The notes under the pieces were generated by a model. The model had not been told where the DNA came from and ran no database searches. It worked only from the letters and a program-made list of their open reading frames with translations. 64,000 nucleotides of DNA from Candidatus Nitrotoga sp. SPKER. Its GTDB lineage: Bacteria > Pseudomonadota > Gammaproteobacteria > Burkholderiales > Gallionellaceae. Position 1 is the stretch's first letter; the number at the start of each line of letters is the position of its first letter. Positions 37,833 to 48,084 of this stretch are shown here, in pieces. The stretch is taken from positions 121,094 through 185,093 of the forward strand of contig QFXG01000015.1 of assembly GCA_003402285.1 (NCBI GenBank), read 5' to 3'. The translations under genes and the position numbers were made by a program.

Positions 37833-38186
37833 TTTCTCTCCGTTTAAAAATGATAGATTTAACTACACATTCTAAACAAATCTATTTTGGCGCACATACT
37901 TTCCAAGCATTTCGTCTAAGTGGAATTCGTTACTGATGATTAAGATAATCATTAAGGTGCTATCTAAATGATATCGAATGGTGACCATACTTTCCGGTAA
38001 ATTATTGCAAGTCAGAGCAACAATCACTGCCATTTAATTACGTGTAATGCTTTTCTATTTTTCATCGCTACACCTTAACCTCTCTAGGTGTAGCAATTGG
38101 TTATTGAGCGCACCATGTTTTAATCTTGCAAATTAGTTTTACTATTATTAGCATAAGGGGAGATTCATCATATTGAGAGGTTCGCC
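37833..38186. other. Gene-free region with a 9-bp hairpin
   Basis: This 354-base AT-rich gap lies between divergent genes and contains no supported gene. At 38067-38094 GCTACACCT pairs perfectly with AGGTGTAGC around a 10-base loop, without a T tract on either side. It may be a regulatory site for the hydrolase gene that starts at 38187. Confidence 0.5.
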
Positions 38187-39830
38187 ATGCCCATAATCAA
38201 AGCACCATACTTTCCCATTATCTACGTGCGTGGCTATGCAATGACACGTGACGAAATTAACCAGACCACAGCCGACCCATTTTGCGGCTTCAACTTGGGC
38301 TCCACCGTCTATCGTGCTGTACCCAATAAGAATCAGCAGCCTCGTAAATATGTGTTTGAGTCACCCGTTGTGCGACTTGGCTCTGATTTTGGCTATAGCG
38401 ACGTGTATGAGGATGGCTACGATATCGTGGACCCAGAATGGGAAATGACTGCTGATGGCACACCGACTAAGCGTTTGCTCACGGGCCGCTCGATCGTGAT
38501 CTACCGCTACTACGATCCAGCATCGACATTGCTAGGGGACAGCCATACACCTAACATTGAAACTTTCGCCGAAGGCCTAGGCACCCTCGTGGCTCGTGTG
38601 CGTGAACTGGTGTGCAAAAACCCCGTCAATGGTATGGCACCGAAGGACTTTCGCTGCTACCTGGTTGCGCACTCGATGGGGGGCCTAGTTTGTCGAGCTT
38701 TCCTGCAGAATCCAGCCCTTGACCCCGGAAACATGCGCGCACACGTCGATAAATTTTTCACCTATGCAACGCCTCATAACGGTATCGACCTGCTGGGAAT
38801 CAACACGCCATCGTGGCTGACTGCCTTTGACATTGACAATTTTAACCGCAAAGGTCGTATGACCGAGTATTTGAATCTTAAGCAGGCCTTTGCCAAACAC
38901 GATCGGGTCGACTTGATGCCAGAGGATCGTTTTTCATCCCGCAAGGTATTCTGCATGGTCGGCACAAATCGCATGGATTACGAAACAGCGGCAGGATTGT
39001 CACGCACTTTTGTAGGCAACGGCAGTGATGGCTTAGTGCGGATTACCAACGCCACTCTGATAGGTCTTAATGTCGACGGTTCAATCGGCGAACCCTGTGC
39101 AAAAGCCTTCGCTTTTCGCTCTCATTCTGGGTATTTCGGCATCGTCAACAGTGAAGAGGCATTCCAGAATTTGACGCGCTTCTTGTTCGGGGACGTGCGT
39201 GTCGACCTGTGGCTTGACATTGAGGATATCCGCCTACCGATCGCGGTACAGGCAGAAGCCGACACCGGACGTCGCGTTAATGCCCTTTATCAGATCGAAG
39301 TATTAACTTCGCCGCGGGGCAAACTATGGTATCTGTCGCGGCGCACCACCGAAGAGGATTCTGTCGCCTGCGTGTCGCACGCCAATTGGAAAGAAGACAA
39401 GGCACAATATCTTTCCAGCGTTTTTCTGGCAAATCGTGCCAAAGTAGATCCGAAACGCCGCTCGCTTGCCTACAGCTTAACAATTGGTATTCGCGCTCCT
39501 GATTACGAAATCGAGAATCGCTTATGGATTAACGAGCATTACGAAGGCAGTTATCTGTTTCGCAATGCCCTCATTCTCGAAATGGTGCCGCCTCGCAATG
39601 AAAACGAAACTTGGAAGGTGAAGTATTCATGGCAAGGCGCCGGGATGGTGGCGGCGGAAACTGTACTGGACGTCAAACCTCTAGACAAAGAGAGGGTAGA
39701 AGTAACAATACCGTTTGATAGTTACACGATGGATACGAATGGCATATATAAACTAGCATTCCCTGGCATCCAAGGAAGTCTACGCTTTGTGATTTCAGCA
39801 TGGAATACAGAACTAGAAATGGATGACTAA
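38187..39830 (+). CDS. Alpha/beta hydrolase, PGAP1/lipase-like
   Basis: The product (547 residues) begins with the strand FPIIYVRGYAMTR (oxyanion region) and has the nucleophile elbow CYLVAHSMGGLVCRAFL near residue 160, where the serine stands in AHSMGG, followed by TYATPHNG, a combination typical of lipase and PGAP1-type hydrolases. The catalytic histidine is probably in FRSHSGYFG near residue 313. The C-terminal 200 residues form a second, beta-rich part of unknown role. No signal peptide is seen, so the protein is likely cytoplasmic. It stands alone, convergent with the hybrid kinase gene, and substrate is unknown. Confidence 0.75.
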   Translation: MPIIKAPYFPIIYVRGYAMTRDEINQTTADPFCGFNLGSTVYRAVPNKNQQPRKYVFESPVVRLGSDFGYSDVYEDGYDIVDPEWEMTADGTPTKRLLTGRSIVIYRYYDPASTLLGDSHTPNIETFAEGLGTLVARVRELVCKNPVNGMAPKDFRCYLVAHSMGGLVCRAFLQNPALDPGNMRAHVDKFFTYATPHNGIDLLGINTPSWLTAFDIDNFNRKGRMTEYLNLKQAFAKHDRVDLMPEDRFSSRKVFCMVGTNRMDYETAAGLSRTFVGNGSDGLVRITNATLIGLNVDGSIGEPCAKAFAFRSHSGYFGIVNSEEAFQNLTRFLFGDVRVDLWLDIEDIRLPIAVQAEADTGRRVNALYQIEVLTSPRGKLWYLSRRTTEEDSVACVSHANWKEDKAQYLSSVFLANRAKVDPKRRSLAYSLTIGIRAPDYEIENRLWINEHYEGSYLFRNALILEMVPPRNENETWKVKYSWQGAGMVAAETVLDVKPLDKERVEVTIPFDSYTMDTNGIYKLAFPGIQGSLRFVISAWNTELEMDD

Positions 39831-39902
39831 GTCCGAACAATATAAATCAGCATTTTTTATCACTATACCTGGCAGGTAGACATGGGATGACAACAATATC
39901 CA

Positions 39903-42900
39903 TCACCATCTATAGGAACGAATACTAGCCTGTAGCTCGAACAGCGAAGCTTCGAGCTCAGTCACCGCATCAATTAATTCCTGTTGTCCCACCACTCCTT
40001 GCTCGATTAAAGTGGCAGCACGCACCGTACGTTCGGCAGCGAAAATACTGGCCATGCCTTTTAGCGCATGAGCGCTGTGGCGCACTATCTCGGCATCGCC
40101 TTCAATCATTGCTGCTTGAATACGCTGTAAATGGGGCGGTGCCTCAGCCAAAAACATACGTACGATCTCATCGAATAATTCACGATTGTCATCTACCGTT
40201 TGCCGTGTTTTTTTAAAATCGACTACAGACAATTGTGAAGATAAAGCTTGCGTGCTAGCTATTTTTTTATTATTTCGCATTACTGCGTCCAGTTCACACC
40301 AAACTGCTACAGTATCGATCGGTTTGGACAAATAACCATCCATGCCATGATTTAGACACTCCTCACGCATGCCTTTCATAGCATGAGCAGTCATAGCGAT
40401 AATAGGAGTGTACGTACCCTTTCTTTTTTCCTGTTCACGAATACGCTGAGTTGCCTCATATCCGTTCATCATCGGCATATCAATATCCATCAGAATCACA
40501 TCAAAATTTTCGTTATGCGAATATTGCAAGGCCTCAAGGCCATTGTTCGCAACAGTAACGCTATGTCCCGACTTTTCCAATAATCGAATTGCCAATATTT
40601 GATTCACTGCATTGTCTTCTGCCAACATAAATTTCAGTTTACGCCGCGATTCTCGCAGTGAATGGCGAGTAATGAGTTGTGCCGGTTGCGGCTTAGGTTC
40701 ACCGAGCGCGATCATGATGGTATTAAGTAAATCGGATTGTGATACAGGTTTCGTCAAATAGCTGGCAATGCCTAATTCTTGGCATCTCGCTGCATGCCCA
40801 CGCTGCCCCTCAGACGTTAACATCATCACTATTGCTCCAGCATATTGTGAATGTTGACAAATGCGGTCAGCCAGCTCGAAACCATCCATATCGGGCATTT
40901 GTAAATCAAGTATCACCAGTGAATAAGGATGGCCAAAAATTGTTGCGCGTTGCATTTCAGCCAACGCTTCCTCACCACTGCTCACTACAGCGGGTAGCAT
41001 TTTCCAGCTACTCAATATGTTGAACATCAACTTACGATTGGTGGCATTGTCATCCACTACCAAAACATGCATACCGGCTATTTGACCAAAACGCTGATAT
41101 TGGTTATCCATAGCCTTGCCACTTACCAGCAAATCAATTGTGAAATGAAACGTACTCCCCTTACCCACCTCGCTATCCAATTCAATCTGCCCTCCCATCA
41201 GCTCAATGATTTGTGCCGAAATGGTCAAGCCCAAACCAGTTCCACCATATTTACGTGTAGTTGTAGTATCTGCCTGCGAGAATGAATTGAAAATGGTTTG
41301 AAATTTGTCATGGGGTATACCGATGCCAGTGTCACGTACGCTGAAATTCAATCTGGCCCCCTTTTCCTGCATATCATCGACCAGGCATACCGACATTTCA
41401 ACCTCGCCAAATTCGGTAAATTTAATGGCATTGTTCACTAAATTAATGATAACCTGGCGTAAACGGCCAGCGTCGCCAAACACACGATCCGGCACATCGG
41501 TTGCAATATTCAGTATCAGTTCTAAATTCTTCTGGTGTGCACGTACGGCTAAGAGTTTTATCGTATCGCGTAACATGTTTTCTAATGAAAATTCTACAGT
41601 CTCAATTTCCATCTTGCCCGACTCGATTTTAGAGAAATCCAGGATATCGTTAACGATATGGAGTAGTGAATCAGCGGAAAGCTTTAACAAATTCAAATAT
41701 TCGCGTTGTTCTACGCTCAATTCCGTATCCAGTGCCAGGCCAGTCATACCAATGATACCGTTCAGCGGGGTACGTATCTCGTGGCTCATATTGGCTAAAA
41801 AATCACTCTTTACCTTGCTCGCCTGTTCCGCCGCAACTTTGGATAGCCGCAACACATTTTCTACCTGTTTACGCTCGGTAACGTCACGTACAGTCGCTTG
41901 TAAAACAAACCTGCCGTCTAACTTCATTAAATTAAGAAGAACATCTGCATTAAAAGCATTACCGTTGTCTGCACGCTTATGCACCCATTCGAAACGGTTA
42001 CTTCCCTCTTTCATCGCTAATGCAATCTGTTTATTCGCGAGTTCCATCGAATCTATGCCGCCAGGCTGCTTCTCTGGCGAAAGGTCCGCAGGATGCCGTA
42101 AACAAAAATATTCACGTGATGGACATCCAAATATCTGCAGCGTTGCCAAATTACAATCAAAAAACCCCTTTTCGTCCAGTAACATCACCGCATCGCTAGT
42201 CGAATCATACAAAGTGCGCAATTTTGTTTCAGACTTATGCAACGCATCTTCTGCCCGCTTTCTCTCATTTACGTTGGCGCAGGTACCGATCACGCGCATA
42301 GCACGTCCTGCCACGTCACGTATTACTACCTTGCCACGTATATTTACCCACAGCCACTCATCATTTTGGCGTTTTATTCGGCACTCAACCGAATAATCAG
42401 ATAACAGCCCCTTTAGAACTGGTACCCACAATCGTTGTACTTCTTCTCGATCTCCTGGATGAATATCATTAAACAGGCATTTCGTCGTCACCAACGTTTC
42501 TTCTGCCACCCCGCTCAACATTTCCGCCCATTTACTATCTAAATAGATGAGATCGCTGGCAATATCCAAGTCCCACAATGCTAAATTAGAGCCTTCCAAA
42601 GCAAGATTCAGTCGCTCTTGAGTCTGCCGAATAAAAAGCTCACTCTTTCTTCGCTCAGTAACATCCTGGAATGCCATTACAATGGAATCGATCACACCTT
42701 TGCGCATAAACACCTGGGAGGAAACATCAACTGGAAATACTGTTCCATCCTTGCGTAAAAAAACTTGATCATCGAGGCGCACACCTCCATTTACTTTTGC
42801 CCCTACTATGATTGGGCAATCACACTCTAGTATCAAATGCCCATCTGCTGTTTGTTTATGGATTGTGTCATGCACAGGCTTATTTATGAACTCTGCACGC

Positions 42901-44006
42901 GACCACCCTAATAAACGTTCAGCTTCTGAGTTCATGTAAATACACCGCCCATTTAGATCCTGTACAAGCAAACCCTCATCCAATGTTTCACTAATTTGCT
43001 CGTAAAAAGCCCGCTGCTCTTCTATTTGAGTCTCTATTACCTTACGTGCAGTAATGTCTGTACAGATAGAGATATAACGCAACGGGACTCCCTGATCATT
43101 CAATAACGGGATAATTGTGGAGTCCACCCAGTAATAGACACCATTCTTGCGATGGTTTTTTATCTCACCATGCCAAATTTTGCCAATACTAATGACTTTC
43201 CACATTTCCGTGAAAAATGCGTACGGATGGTGGCCGGAATTCAAGATACGATGATCTTGTCCCAACAATTCCTCACGATCATATAGACTCAGTTCACAAA
43301 ATTTATTGTTGGCATAGGTAATTTTACCGTGTGGATTGGCCATACTCACGATGGCATGCTGATCCAGAGCATATTTTTGAAATTCCAGCTCTTGCATTGT
43401 GTCTCTTAAGCTGTCATATGCCAGGCGTAAATTATTTTCCGTTTCCTGACGCAAACTGATATCTTGAAACGACACTAGCGCTCCAACAAATTTACTTTCC
43501 ACCATAATTGGACGCGAGAAATATTCCACTGGAATAAAACTGCCATCACGTCCGATATAATGCCCACTGCCCTTAATTGATTCACCACTCCGAATCGCTT
43601 TAAATTGTGGACAGTTTTCAGCCGGGAATAATGATCCATCCGGCACATGATGTTGTACGATCTCATTAACTAGACACCCGATAAGCTCTTGTTCACTTCT
43701 ACCTAATATTTTTTCGGCAGCAGCATTCATGAAAATAAGCTGTCCCTGCATATCCGTGGCATATACACCCTCACTCAAGGTGTTAAGCAAAGTGCGTGTT
43801 ATTTCAGCATTTTGAATACGCATACGCTCGTTTACCGCATTCAGCTCGGCAGTATTTACAAGTAAGGCGTTTTGCAACAAACGTTGCTCTTTTTCTACCT
43901 CGTGATAATAGCTATCAATAATTTTTAAAAACGCCGCTATCGTCTCATCAGGCTGAAAGTCTTTTCCCAGATAACGTTGTAACTGACGTTTTAGTAAACG
44001 ATGCAT
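39903..44006 (-). CDS. Multi-PAS hybrid sensor histidine kinase with two receivers and HPt
   Basis: The product (1367 residues) has no membrane helices and is probably cytoplasmic. After an N-terminal helical region come five PAS domains (about 65-190, 205-320, 330-455, 465-590, 600-725), a HisKA dimerisation helix with FLANMSHEIRTPLNGI near 740, an HATPase domain with NLVNNAIKFTE and GGTGLGLTIS, two receivers (DLQMPDMDG near 1045 and DIDMPMMNGYE near 1180), and a C-terminal HPt with HSAHALKGM near 1310. It is a phosphorelay of the BarA/ArcB type. It lies 10 bases after a FIST-domain gene and downstream of an HD-GYP regulator; these probably form one pathway. Confidence 0.93.
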   Translation of the reverse strand: MHRLLKRQLQRYLGKDFQPDETIAAFLKIIDSYYHEVEKEQRLLQNALLVNTAELNAVNERMRIQNAEITRTLLNTLSEGVYATDMQGQLIFMNAAAEKILGRSEQELIGCLVNEIVQHHVPDGSLFPAENCPQFKAIRSGESIKGSGHYIGRDGSFIPVEYFSRPIMVESKFVGALVSFQDISLRQETENNLRLAYDSLRDTMQELEFQKYALDQHAIVSMANPHGKITYANNKFCELSLYDREELLGQDHRILNSGHHPYAFFTEMWKVISIGKIWHGEIKNHRKNGVYYWVDSTIIPLLNDQGVPLRYISICTDITARKVIETQIEEQRAFYEQISETLDEGLLVQDLNGRCIYMNSEAERLLGWSRAEFINKPVHDTIHKQTADGHLILECDCPIIVGAKVNGGVRLDDQVFLRKDGTVFPVDVSSQVFMRKGVIDSIVMAFQDVTERRKSELFIRQTQERLNLALEGSNLALWDLDIASDLIYLDSKWAEMLSGVAEETLVTTKCLFNDIHPGDREEVQRLWVPVLKGLLSDYSVECRIKRQNDEWLWVNIRGKVVIRDVAGRAMRVIGTCANVNERKRAEDALHKSETKLRTLYDSTSDAVMLLDEKGFFDCNLATLQIFGCPSREYFCLRHPADLSPEKQPGGIDSMELANKQIALAMKEGSNRFEWVHKRADNGNAFNADVLLNLMKLDGRFVLQATVRDVTERKQVENVLRLSKVAAEQASKVKSDFLANMSHEIRTPLNGIIGMTGLALDTELSVEQREYLNLLKLSADSLLHIVNDILDFSKIESGKMEIETVEFSLENMLRDTIKLLAVRAHQKNLELILNIATDVPDRVFGDAGRLRQVIINLVNNAIKFTEFGEVEMSVCLVDDMQEKGARLNFSVRDTGIGIPHDKFQTIFNSFSQADTTTTRKYGGTGLGLTISAQIIELMGGQIELDSEVGKGSTFHFTIDLLVSGKAMDNQYQRFGQIAGMHVLVVDDNATNRKLMFNILSSWKMLPAVVSSGEEALAEMQRATIFGHPYSLVILDLQMPDMDGFELADRICQHSQYAGAIVMMLTSEGQRGHAARCQELGIASYLTKPVSQSDLLNTIMIALGEPKPQPAQLITRHSLRESRRKLKFMLAEDNAVNQILAIRLLEKSGHSVTVANNGLEALQYSHNENFDVILMDIDMPMMNGYEATQRIREQEKRKGTYTPIIAMTAHAMKGMREECLNHGMDGYLSKPIDTVAVWCELDAVMRNNKKIASTQALSSQLSVVDFKKTRQTVDDNRELFDEIVRMFLAEAPPHLQRIQAAMIEGDAEIVRHSAHALKGMASIFAAERTVRAATLIEQGVVGQQELIDAVTELEASLFELQASIRSYRW

Positions 44007-44016
44007 ACAATTTAAT

Positions 44017-45132
44017 CTATTCGTAAATAGTAGTCAGCGTGATCGTTTGATTGTGTAATTGACACTGCATGACATTACTGAACGGAGCCAGTTCACCAAA
44101 AGAGTAAAAACCGGTGATCAAAATTTCAGCATCCAGTTTTTCTCGTACGATATCCAATTCATCTTCAGTCATTTGTCCCATCACCAAACGCCTTCCCAAA
44201 CAACTCACCAAAAAACATAATCCAGCACCATAGTGGCTGGCAGGCTGTGCTGCTTCAGCCGCCAATTCTGCACTATCAATAAAGTTATCTAAATTCATGC
44301 GCATCAATTTGCATAAATAGCCTTGAGGTACATCGCCCGCAAAAATCAGGCTGCACGCCACTTCATCCACTGCTAACAAAGTCCGAGCTACTGCTTGTTC
44401 CTTTTTGCTCGCTTGAATGCTTAAAGGGAAACACCAGCCACTAGCAGGAAGCTCTTTAGCCTGTTCACCCAGATATCTTTTATAAAGATTGAGTGCTGGC
44501 TCGCCATCAATCTCATACACCTCATTCCCTTTCGACCTGGTGATGATCCGCTCAGCACCGAATTCTTCACCACCAGTAAAACACCCACTTTTGATGGTAA
44601 CGTCGCCATAAAAACCCAAGGCAGCAATACGTCCAGTCTCAGCAGGTGCATCCGCCATCACCCAAGTTTTCCCGGACTGCCCACCATCACCTGCCAGCCC
44701 ACCGGTAATCGACACCCCTGCCTGATTCAATCCCTTTGCCAGCTCGCTGCCACTCACTAACAAACCATCAGAAAGAACAATTACATGACGCAATTCAGGG
44801 GCACACAGCTTAGCCATCAAGCGTATCCCCATCTCCTTCACACTCTTGCCAGGTTCTATATCAACCGATGTAAGTAAAACCCTGGAATGCTCTAGCTTGA
44901 TTACTGTCGCCACCATATCCCCATCACTGATTTCTACCCCCAACACATTGCCGGAAGACGAACAGCCAACAATATGAGCTTGTGGGAACATCCCCTTTAG
45001 TTGGGTATAACAAGCCTCAGTCTGAAAAAAAATATTGTCGGCAAATACTAATACCATATCAGCTACTGCTGAAAATACGGGGTATTTCTCCCATCCAGCC
45101 TTCTCAGACCAACGGATTTGATTGATTTGCAT
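44017..45132 (-). CDS. FIST-domain sensory protein
   Basis: The product (371 residues) has a FIST N domain (residues about 20-210, with HIVGCSSSGNVLG and ITGGLAGDGG) and a FIST C domain (about 215-355). FIST domains are thought to bind small ligands, perhaps amino acids, and usually occur beside or within signal-transduction proteins. It lacks membrane segments. The gene sits between the HD-GYP regulator (69-base gap) and the hybrid kinase (10-base gap), so it is probably the ligand-sensing partner of the kinase; this is inference from position. Confidence 0.88.
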   Translation of the reverse strand: MQINQIRWSEKAGWEKYPVFSAVADMVLVFADNIFFQTEACYTQLKGMFPQAHIVGCSSSGNVLGVEISDGDMVATVIKLEHSRVLLTSVDIEPGKSVKEMGIRLMAKLCAPELRHVIVLSDGLLVSGSELAKGLNQAGVSITGGLAGDGGQSGKTWVMADAPAETGRIAALGFYGDVTIKSGCFTGGEEFGAERIITRSKGNEVYEIDGEPALNLYKRYLGEQAKELPASGWCFPLSIQASKKEQAVARTLLAVDEVACSLIFAGDVPQGYLCKLMRMNLDNFIDSAELAAEAAQPASHYGAGLCFLVSCLGRRLVMGQMTEDELDIVREKLDAEILITGFYSFGELAPFSNVMQCQLHNQTITLTTIYE

Positions 45133-45201
45133 GTCACATAACCTCCACTATCAGCCTATATAGACTCAATGCATAATCAGACTAAAGTACATTTTCTGAA
45201 T

Positions 45202-46245
45202 TCAATTATATTGGTCATCTACAAATGTGTTTTTGATCTTCAGCACTTCATCAAAATCGGTGAAGAAAGCATTAACACAGTTCGTATCAAAATGCTGTCC
45301 TGCACAATCACGGATCATTTGTGTTGATAGTTCGATACTCCAAGCTTCTTTATAAGGACGTTCAGAAGTCAATGCATCGAAAACATCTGCGACTGCAACA
45401 ATGCGCCCAAACAATGGAATATCATTACCTGACAGACCGTTTGGATAACCACTACCATCAAATTTCTCGTGATGAGAGAGCGCGATTGTCGCTGCAGCTT
45501 TAAGCATTTTCGAATTACCGGTGTTGAGTACCTCATAACCGATCACCGCATGCTGTTTCATGATGGTGAATTCTTCAACAGTTAATTTACCCGGCTTGAG
45601 CAGGATTGAATCAGGCGTACCAACTTTGCCAATGTCATGCATCGGTGCGGCTTCCAGTAGCAACTCCTGCTGATCTAAAGGCAATCCGAGAACACGGGCA
45701 ATGTGTCTAGAGTAATGCGCCATGCGTAATATATGCGCCCCAGTTTCTGGATCTCGATATTCAGCTGCACGAGACAGACAAAAAACAGTCTCCCGTTCGC
45801 GTGCCCGAATTTCGGTCGTGGCCTTGCATACTTCCTCTGCTAACCATTCAGTGCGATCGATAAGATGTTTGTGGCTTTTTCGTAATTCAAGCATATTCTT
45901 GGTACGTGCCATAAACTCAATATGATCTAATGGCTTATTAAGAAAATCAGTTACTCCACTGTTCAGTGCATCGTGTCGTACACTGACTTCATGATTGGCC
46001 GTGATCATCAGAACTGGAATGACTTCATAGCTTTTAAAGCTACGAAACTGTCTGATAAACTGAATACCATCCATCTTTGGCATCATAAAATCGACTACAA
46101 CAAGATCCGGCTCATTACTCCTACACCACTCAATTGCCATATGAGGATCGGTAAAAGCAACGGATTCACATTCCGGAATTTTTTTGATGAGATACTGCAA
46201 TATCGTAAGATTCATCTGTACGTCATCAATAATCAAAATGCGCAT
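45202..46245 (-). CDS. HD-GYP response regulator (cyclic-di-GMP phosphodiesterase type)
   Basis: The product (347 residues) has an N-terminal receiver (phospho-acceptor aspartate in LVVVDFMMPKMDG near residue 53, switch lysine in FLNKPLDH near residue 105) and a C-terminal HD-GYP domain with the metal motif PMHDIGKVG near residue 210 and HHEKFDGSGYPNGL near residue 271. This is the RpfG-type layout: such proteins break cyclic di-GMP to pGpG or GMP. It is the first gene of the leftward signalling operon and a likely target of the hybrid kinase phosphorelay. Confidence 0.92.
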   Translation of the reverse strand: MRILIIDDVQMNLTILQYLIKKIPECESVAFTDPHMAIEWCRSNEPDLVVVDFMMPKMDGIQFIRQFRSFKSYEVIPVLMITANHEVSVRHDALNSGVTDFLNKPLDHIEFMARTKNMLELRKSHKHLIDRTEWLAEEVCKATTEIRARERETVFCLSRAAEYRDPETGAHILRMAHYSRHIARVLGLPLDQQELLLEAAPMHDIGKVGTPDSILLKPGKLTVEEFTIMKQHAVIGYEVLNTGNSKMLKAAATIALSHHEKFDGSGYPNGLSGNDIPLFGRIVAVADVFDALTSERPYKEAWSIELSTQMIRDCAGQHFDTNCVNAFFTDFDEVLKIKNTFVDDQYN

Positions 46246-46608
46246 ATGCCCTCGCCGATCATTTTTATCAAAATAAATTTAACACCTGTTGTGTACATGA
46301 AAGTATTTGTAGCAATACAAAATGAACCATTATTTAGTGAATCTATTTTTTTCGAGAATTCACAGGTGTTCTATTCGAAATAATATTTATTTTGCATAAT
46401 TTAAGCATAATAAAATCCATGAAAAATATATTTAATTTATTGATTAATATAAATATTATGTATATTTTCCTGGTCACAGATATGCCTAGTAAATTGATTA
46501 CTGCCAATTTAAGTAACGGCTAAAATTTGTAAAACTGTAACCTGATAACATCTGGTAACCTTACACATCATGTAGGAATGTAAATTTATCCATACCACCA
46601 ACAGTAAT
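46246..46608. other. AT-rich gene-free region
   Basis: This 363-base stretch upstream of the HD-GYP operon is very AT-rich with runs of AATAT and contains no supported gene. It must hold the promoter of the signalling operon, but no clear -35/-10 pair stands out. The right side merges into the IS3-family remnant. Confidence 0.5.
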
Positions 46609-47024
46609 AATGAGCTGTATTCCAGCAGATCGGACTGAGCCATAACGCTACAGATGCCATCCGAACTCATCTATAGTGCCTTGCAATGGCCATTACTTAG
46701 CATTAACTGGTTGCGGGATGCATATTGATCGTGATAACCGATACGTGAATGAGGCGTACCAGGATCTGCTCAGACAACACAATCCCGTGGAGAGCTTAAG
46801 TCGCAAAGGGAATGGCTAGAGCAAAATACGGGATGGAGCGTTTCTATTAAACCTGGAGTTCGGACACGTGGGGCAGGCGGGATAATACCAATCATACGGA
46901 GGCGATCAATGATATGACCGATTACGTTGTGGGGTTTTACAATACTATGCGTTTACACTCTACCTTGGGCTATCAATCGCCCTGCACTTCTGAGCACCAA
47001 AGAATTGAAAAACATTTAATGTAG
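46609..47024 (+). pseudogene. IS3-family transposase (OrfB) C-terminal remnant
   Basis: Pieces of the IS3 OrfB integrase domain can be read in shifting frames: PSELIYSALQ, then HIDRDNRYVNEAYQDLLRQ followed by LSRKGNG and a stop at 46817-46819, then MERFY with another stop, and finally AINDMTDYVVGFYNTMRLH with STLGYQSP up to a stop at 47022. These match the family's HSDRGSQY, SMSRKGN and YN-x2-RLHS-x-LGY-x-SP blocks. At least two frameshifts and two stops show it is dead. No intact terminal repeats were found. Confidence 0.8.
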
Positions 47025-47359
47025 TGCACATTATTTATGTTAATCATAACAAGCCACTCAATTCAACGATGCGTATCACGCCAATCTTTTGGAAATGTAA
47101 TCCTATGACCTGTTTTCTCTACTCATGCAGCCGCTCTAATTGCTGAAATTTAGAATCTTCTATTTATGCGCATCAGACTGATGCTGTGAGATAAAAGCCC
47201 AATCTTCAGCCTGCCAATCTATTGCATGGCTAAGTACAGATTCGACCTGCACTTTAAAATTGATGCGTTGTTAAGGATATTCCCTGTCAGAACGACGAAC
47301 CGGCGCGGAGGAATCCACCGGTTCAGAACAAACTTGCTGTCCCTGGCCTACGTTTTGTT
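47025..47359. other. Gene-free region
   Basis: This 335-base gap contains no supported gene. A 7-base inverted repeat (GAACCGG ... CCGGTTC, near 47297-47326) lies downstream of the 187-residue gene and could weakly act as a transcript end, although no T tract follows. Confidence 0.4.
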
Positions 47360-47923
47360 TTAACTTTTTTTCGTTTTACTAGCCAATTTTCGGGCAGTGA
47401 ATGATTTGCGGGGAACGTTTTTGCTGTTTTCGAATTCACTAACTATAGAGGTAGCGGCAACGCCGACTAATTTAGTAGCGACACCTTTTAAAGCCACGTT
47501 TGACTCTTTACTTGTAGTTTGTCCCGAAAGACGGATGAGGATATGAGCAAGTTCAACGAGTTCGGCAGCAAGAACAGGTTTCCAAGGTATTGGGTCAGGC
47601 TCAAAACCTAAATTTTCGACCCACGATCTAGGATGAGGAAACGGCCAAGGCCAAGGTGGACACAGTTCATCACCGGGTTCCCAAGAGGCAGCAAGGGCAG
47701 TACTAGCCTGCTTAGCCATGCTCTTAGAAATATCCATCACTTCTCGGGATAGAGCTTTATTGGTGATAGCAACGGCAACCGATTTGACCACATCGGCCAC
47801 CATTAAATCGACATGCGCATTGGAAAAAACAAACGGGATATGGGGGTTGACAGCATCCCAAGCTTTTGGATTCAGAGAGCCAATAAGATCTGCTTTCGAA
47901 TGAATACGTGAAAAGTTAACCAT
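47360..47923 (-). CDS. Unrecognised 187-residue protein with Trp/Pro-rich centre
   Basis: The ATG at 47923 is preceded by the strong site GAGGAGAAATC, so the gene is probably expressed. The product has an amphipathic helical N-terminal half (VADVVKSVAVAITNKALS), a striking centre ELCPPWPWPFPHPRSW near residues 86-101, a second helical part (AAELVELAHILIRLSG, ATKLVGVAATSIVSEF) and a basic tail (RKLASKTKKS). The two helical parts with a lysine/alanine-rich end recall phasin-like granule proteins, but I do not recognise a family. No signal peptide is seen. It stands between an IS3 remnant and a porin gene, a region with signs of rearrangement. Confidence 0.6.
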   Translation of the reverse strand: MVNFSRIHSKADLIGSLNPKAWDAVNPHIPFVFSNAHVDLMVADVVKSVAVAITNKALSREVMDISKSMAKQASTALAASWEPGDELCPPWPWPFPHPRSWVENLGFEPDPIPWKPVLAAELVELAHILIRLSGQTTSKESNVALKGVATKLVGVAATSIVSEFENSKNVPRKSFTARKLASKTKKS

Positions 47924-48084
47924 GATTTCTCCTCTGGGTTATAAATTCAATAGGCTTAATATCCTATTGAAACATAATACTACGCACGCGATAAATCTTT
48001 GTCAATTTGAGCACGATTAGGTTAAACAAAATTCATAAATCCAGTATTACAGGGATTAACCTCAAAAAACGTCAGGCATATAAA

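Noticed and set aside
41305..42396. 363-residue open frame on the plus strand
   Set aside because: It is antisense to the hybrid kinase, whose domains and motifs are unmistakable; the product has no recognisable pattern.
47226..47363. 45-codon plus-strand frame beginning MAKYRFDLHFKID
   Set aside because: It overlaps the end of the 187-residue gene on the other strand, has no ribosome site and no recognised family.
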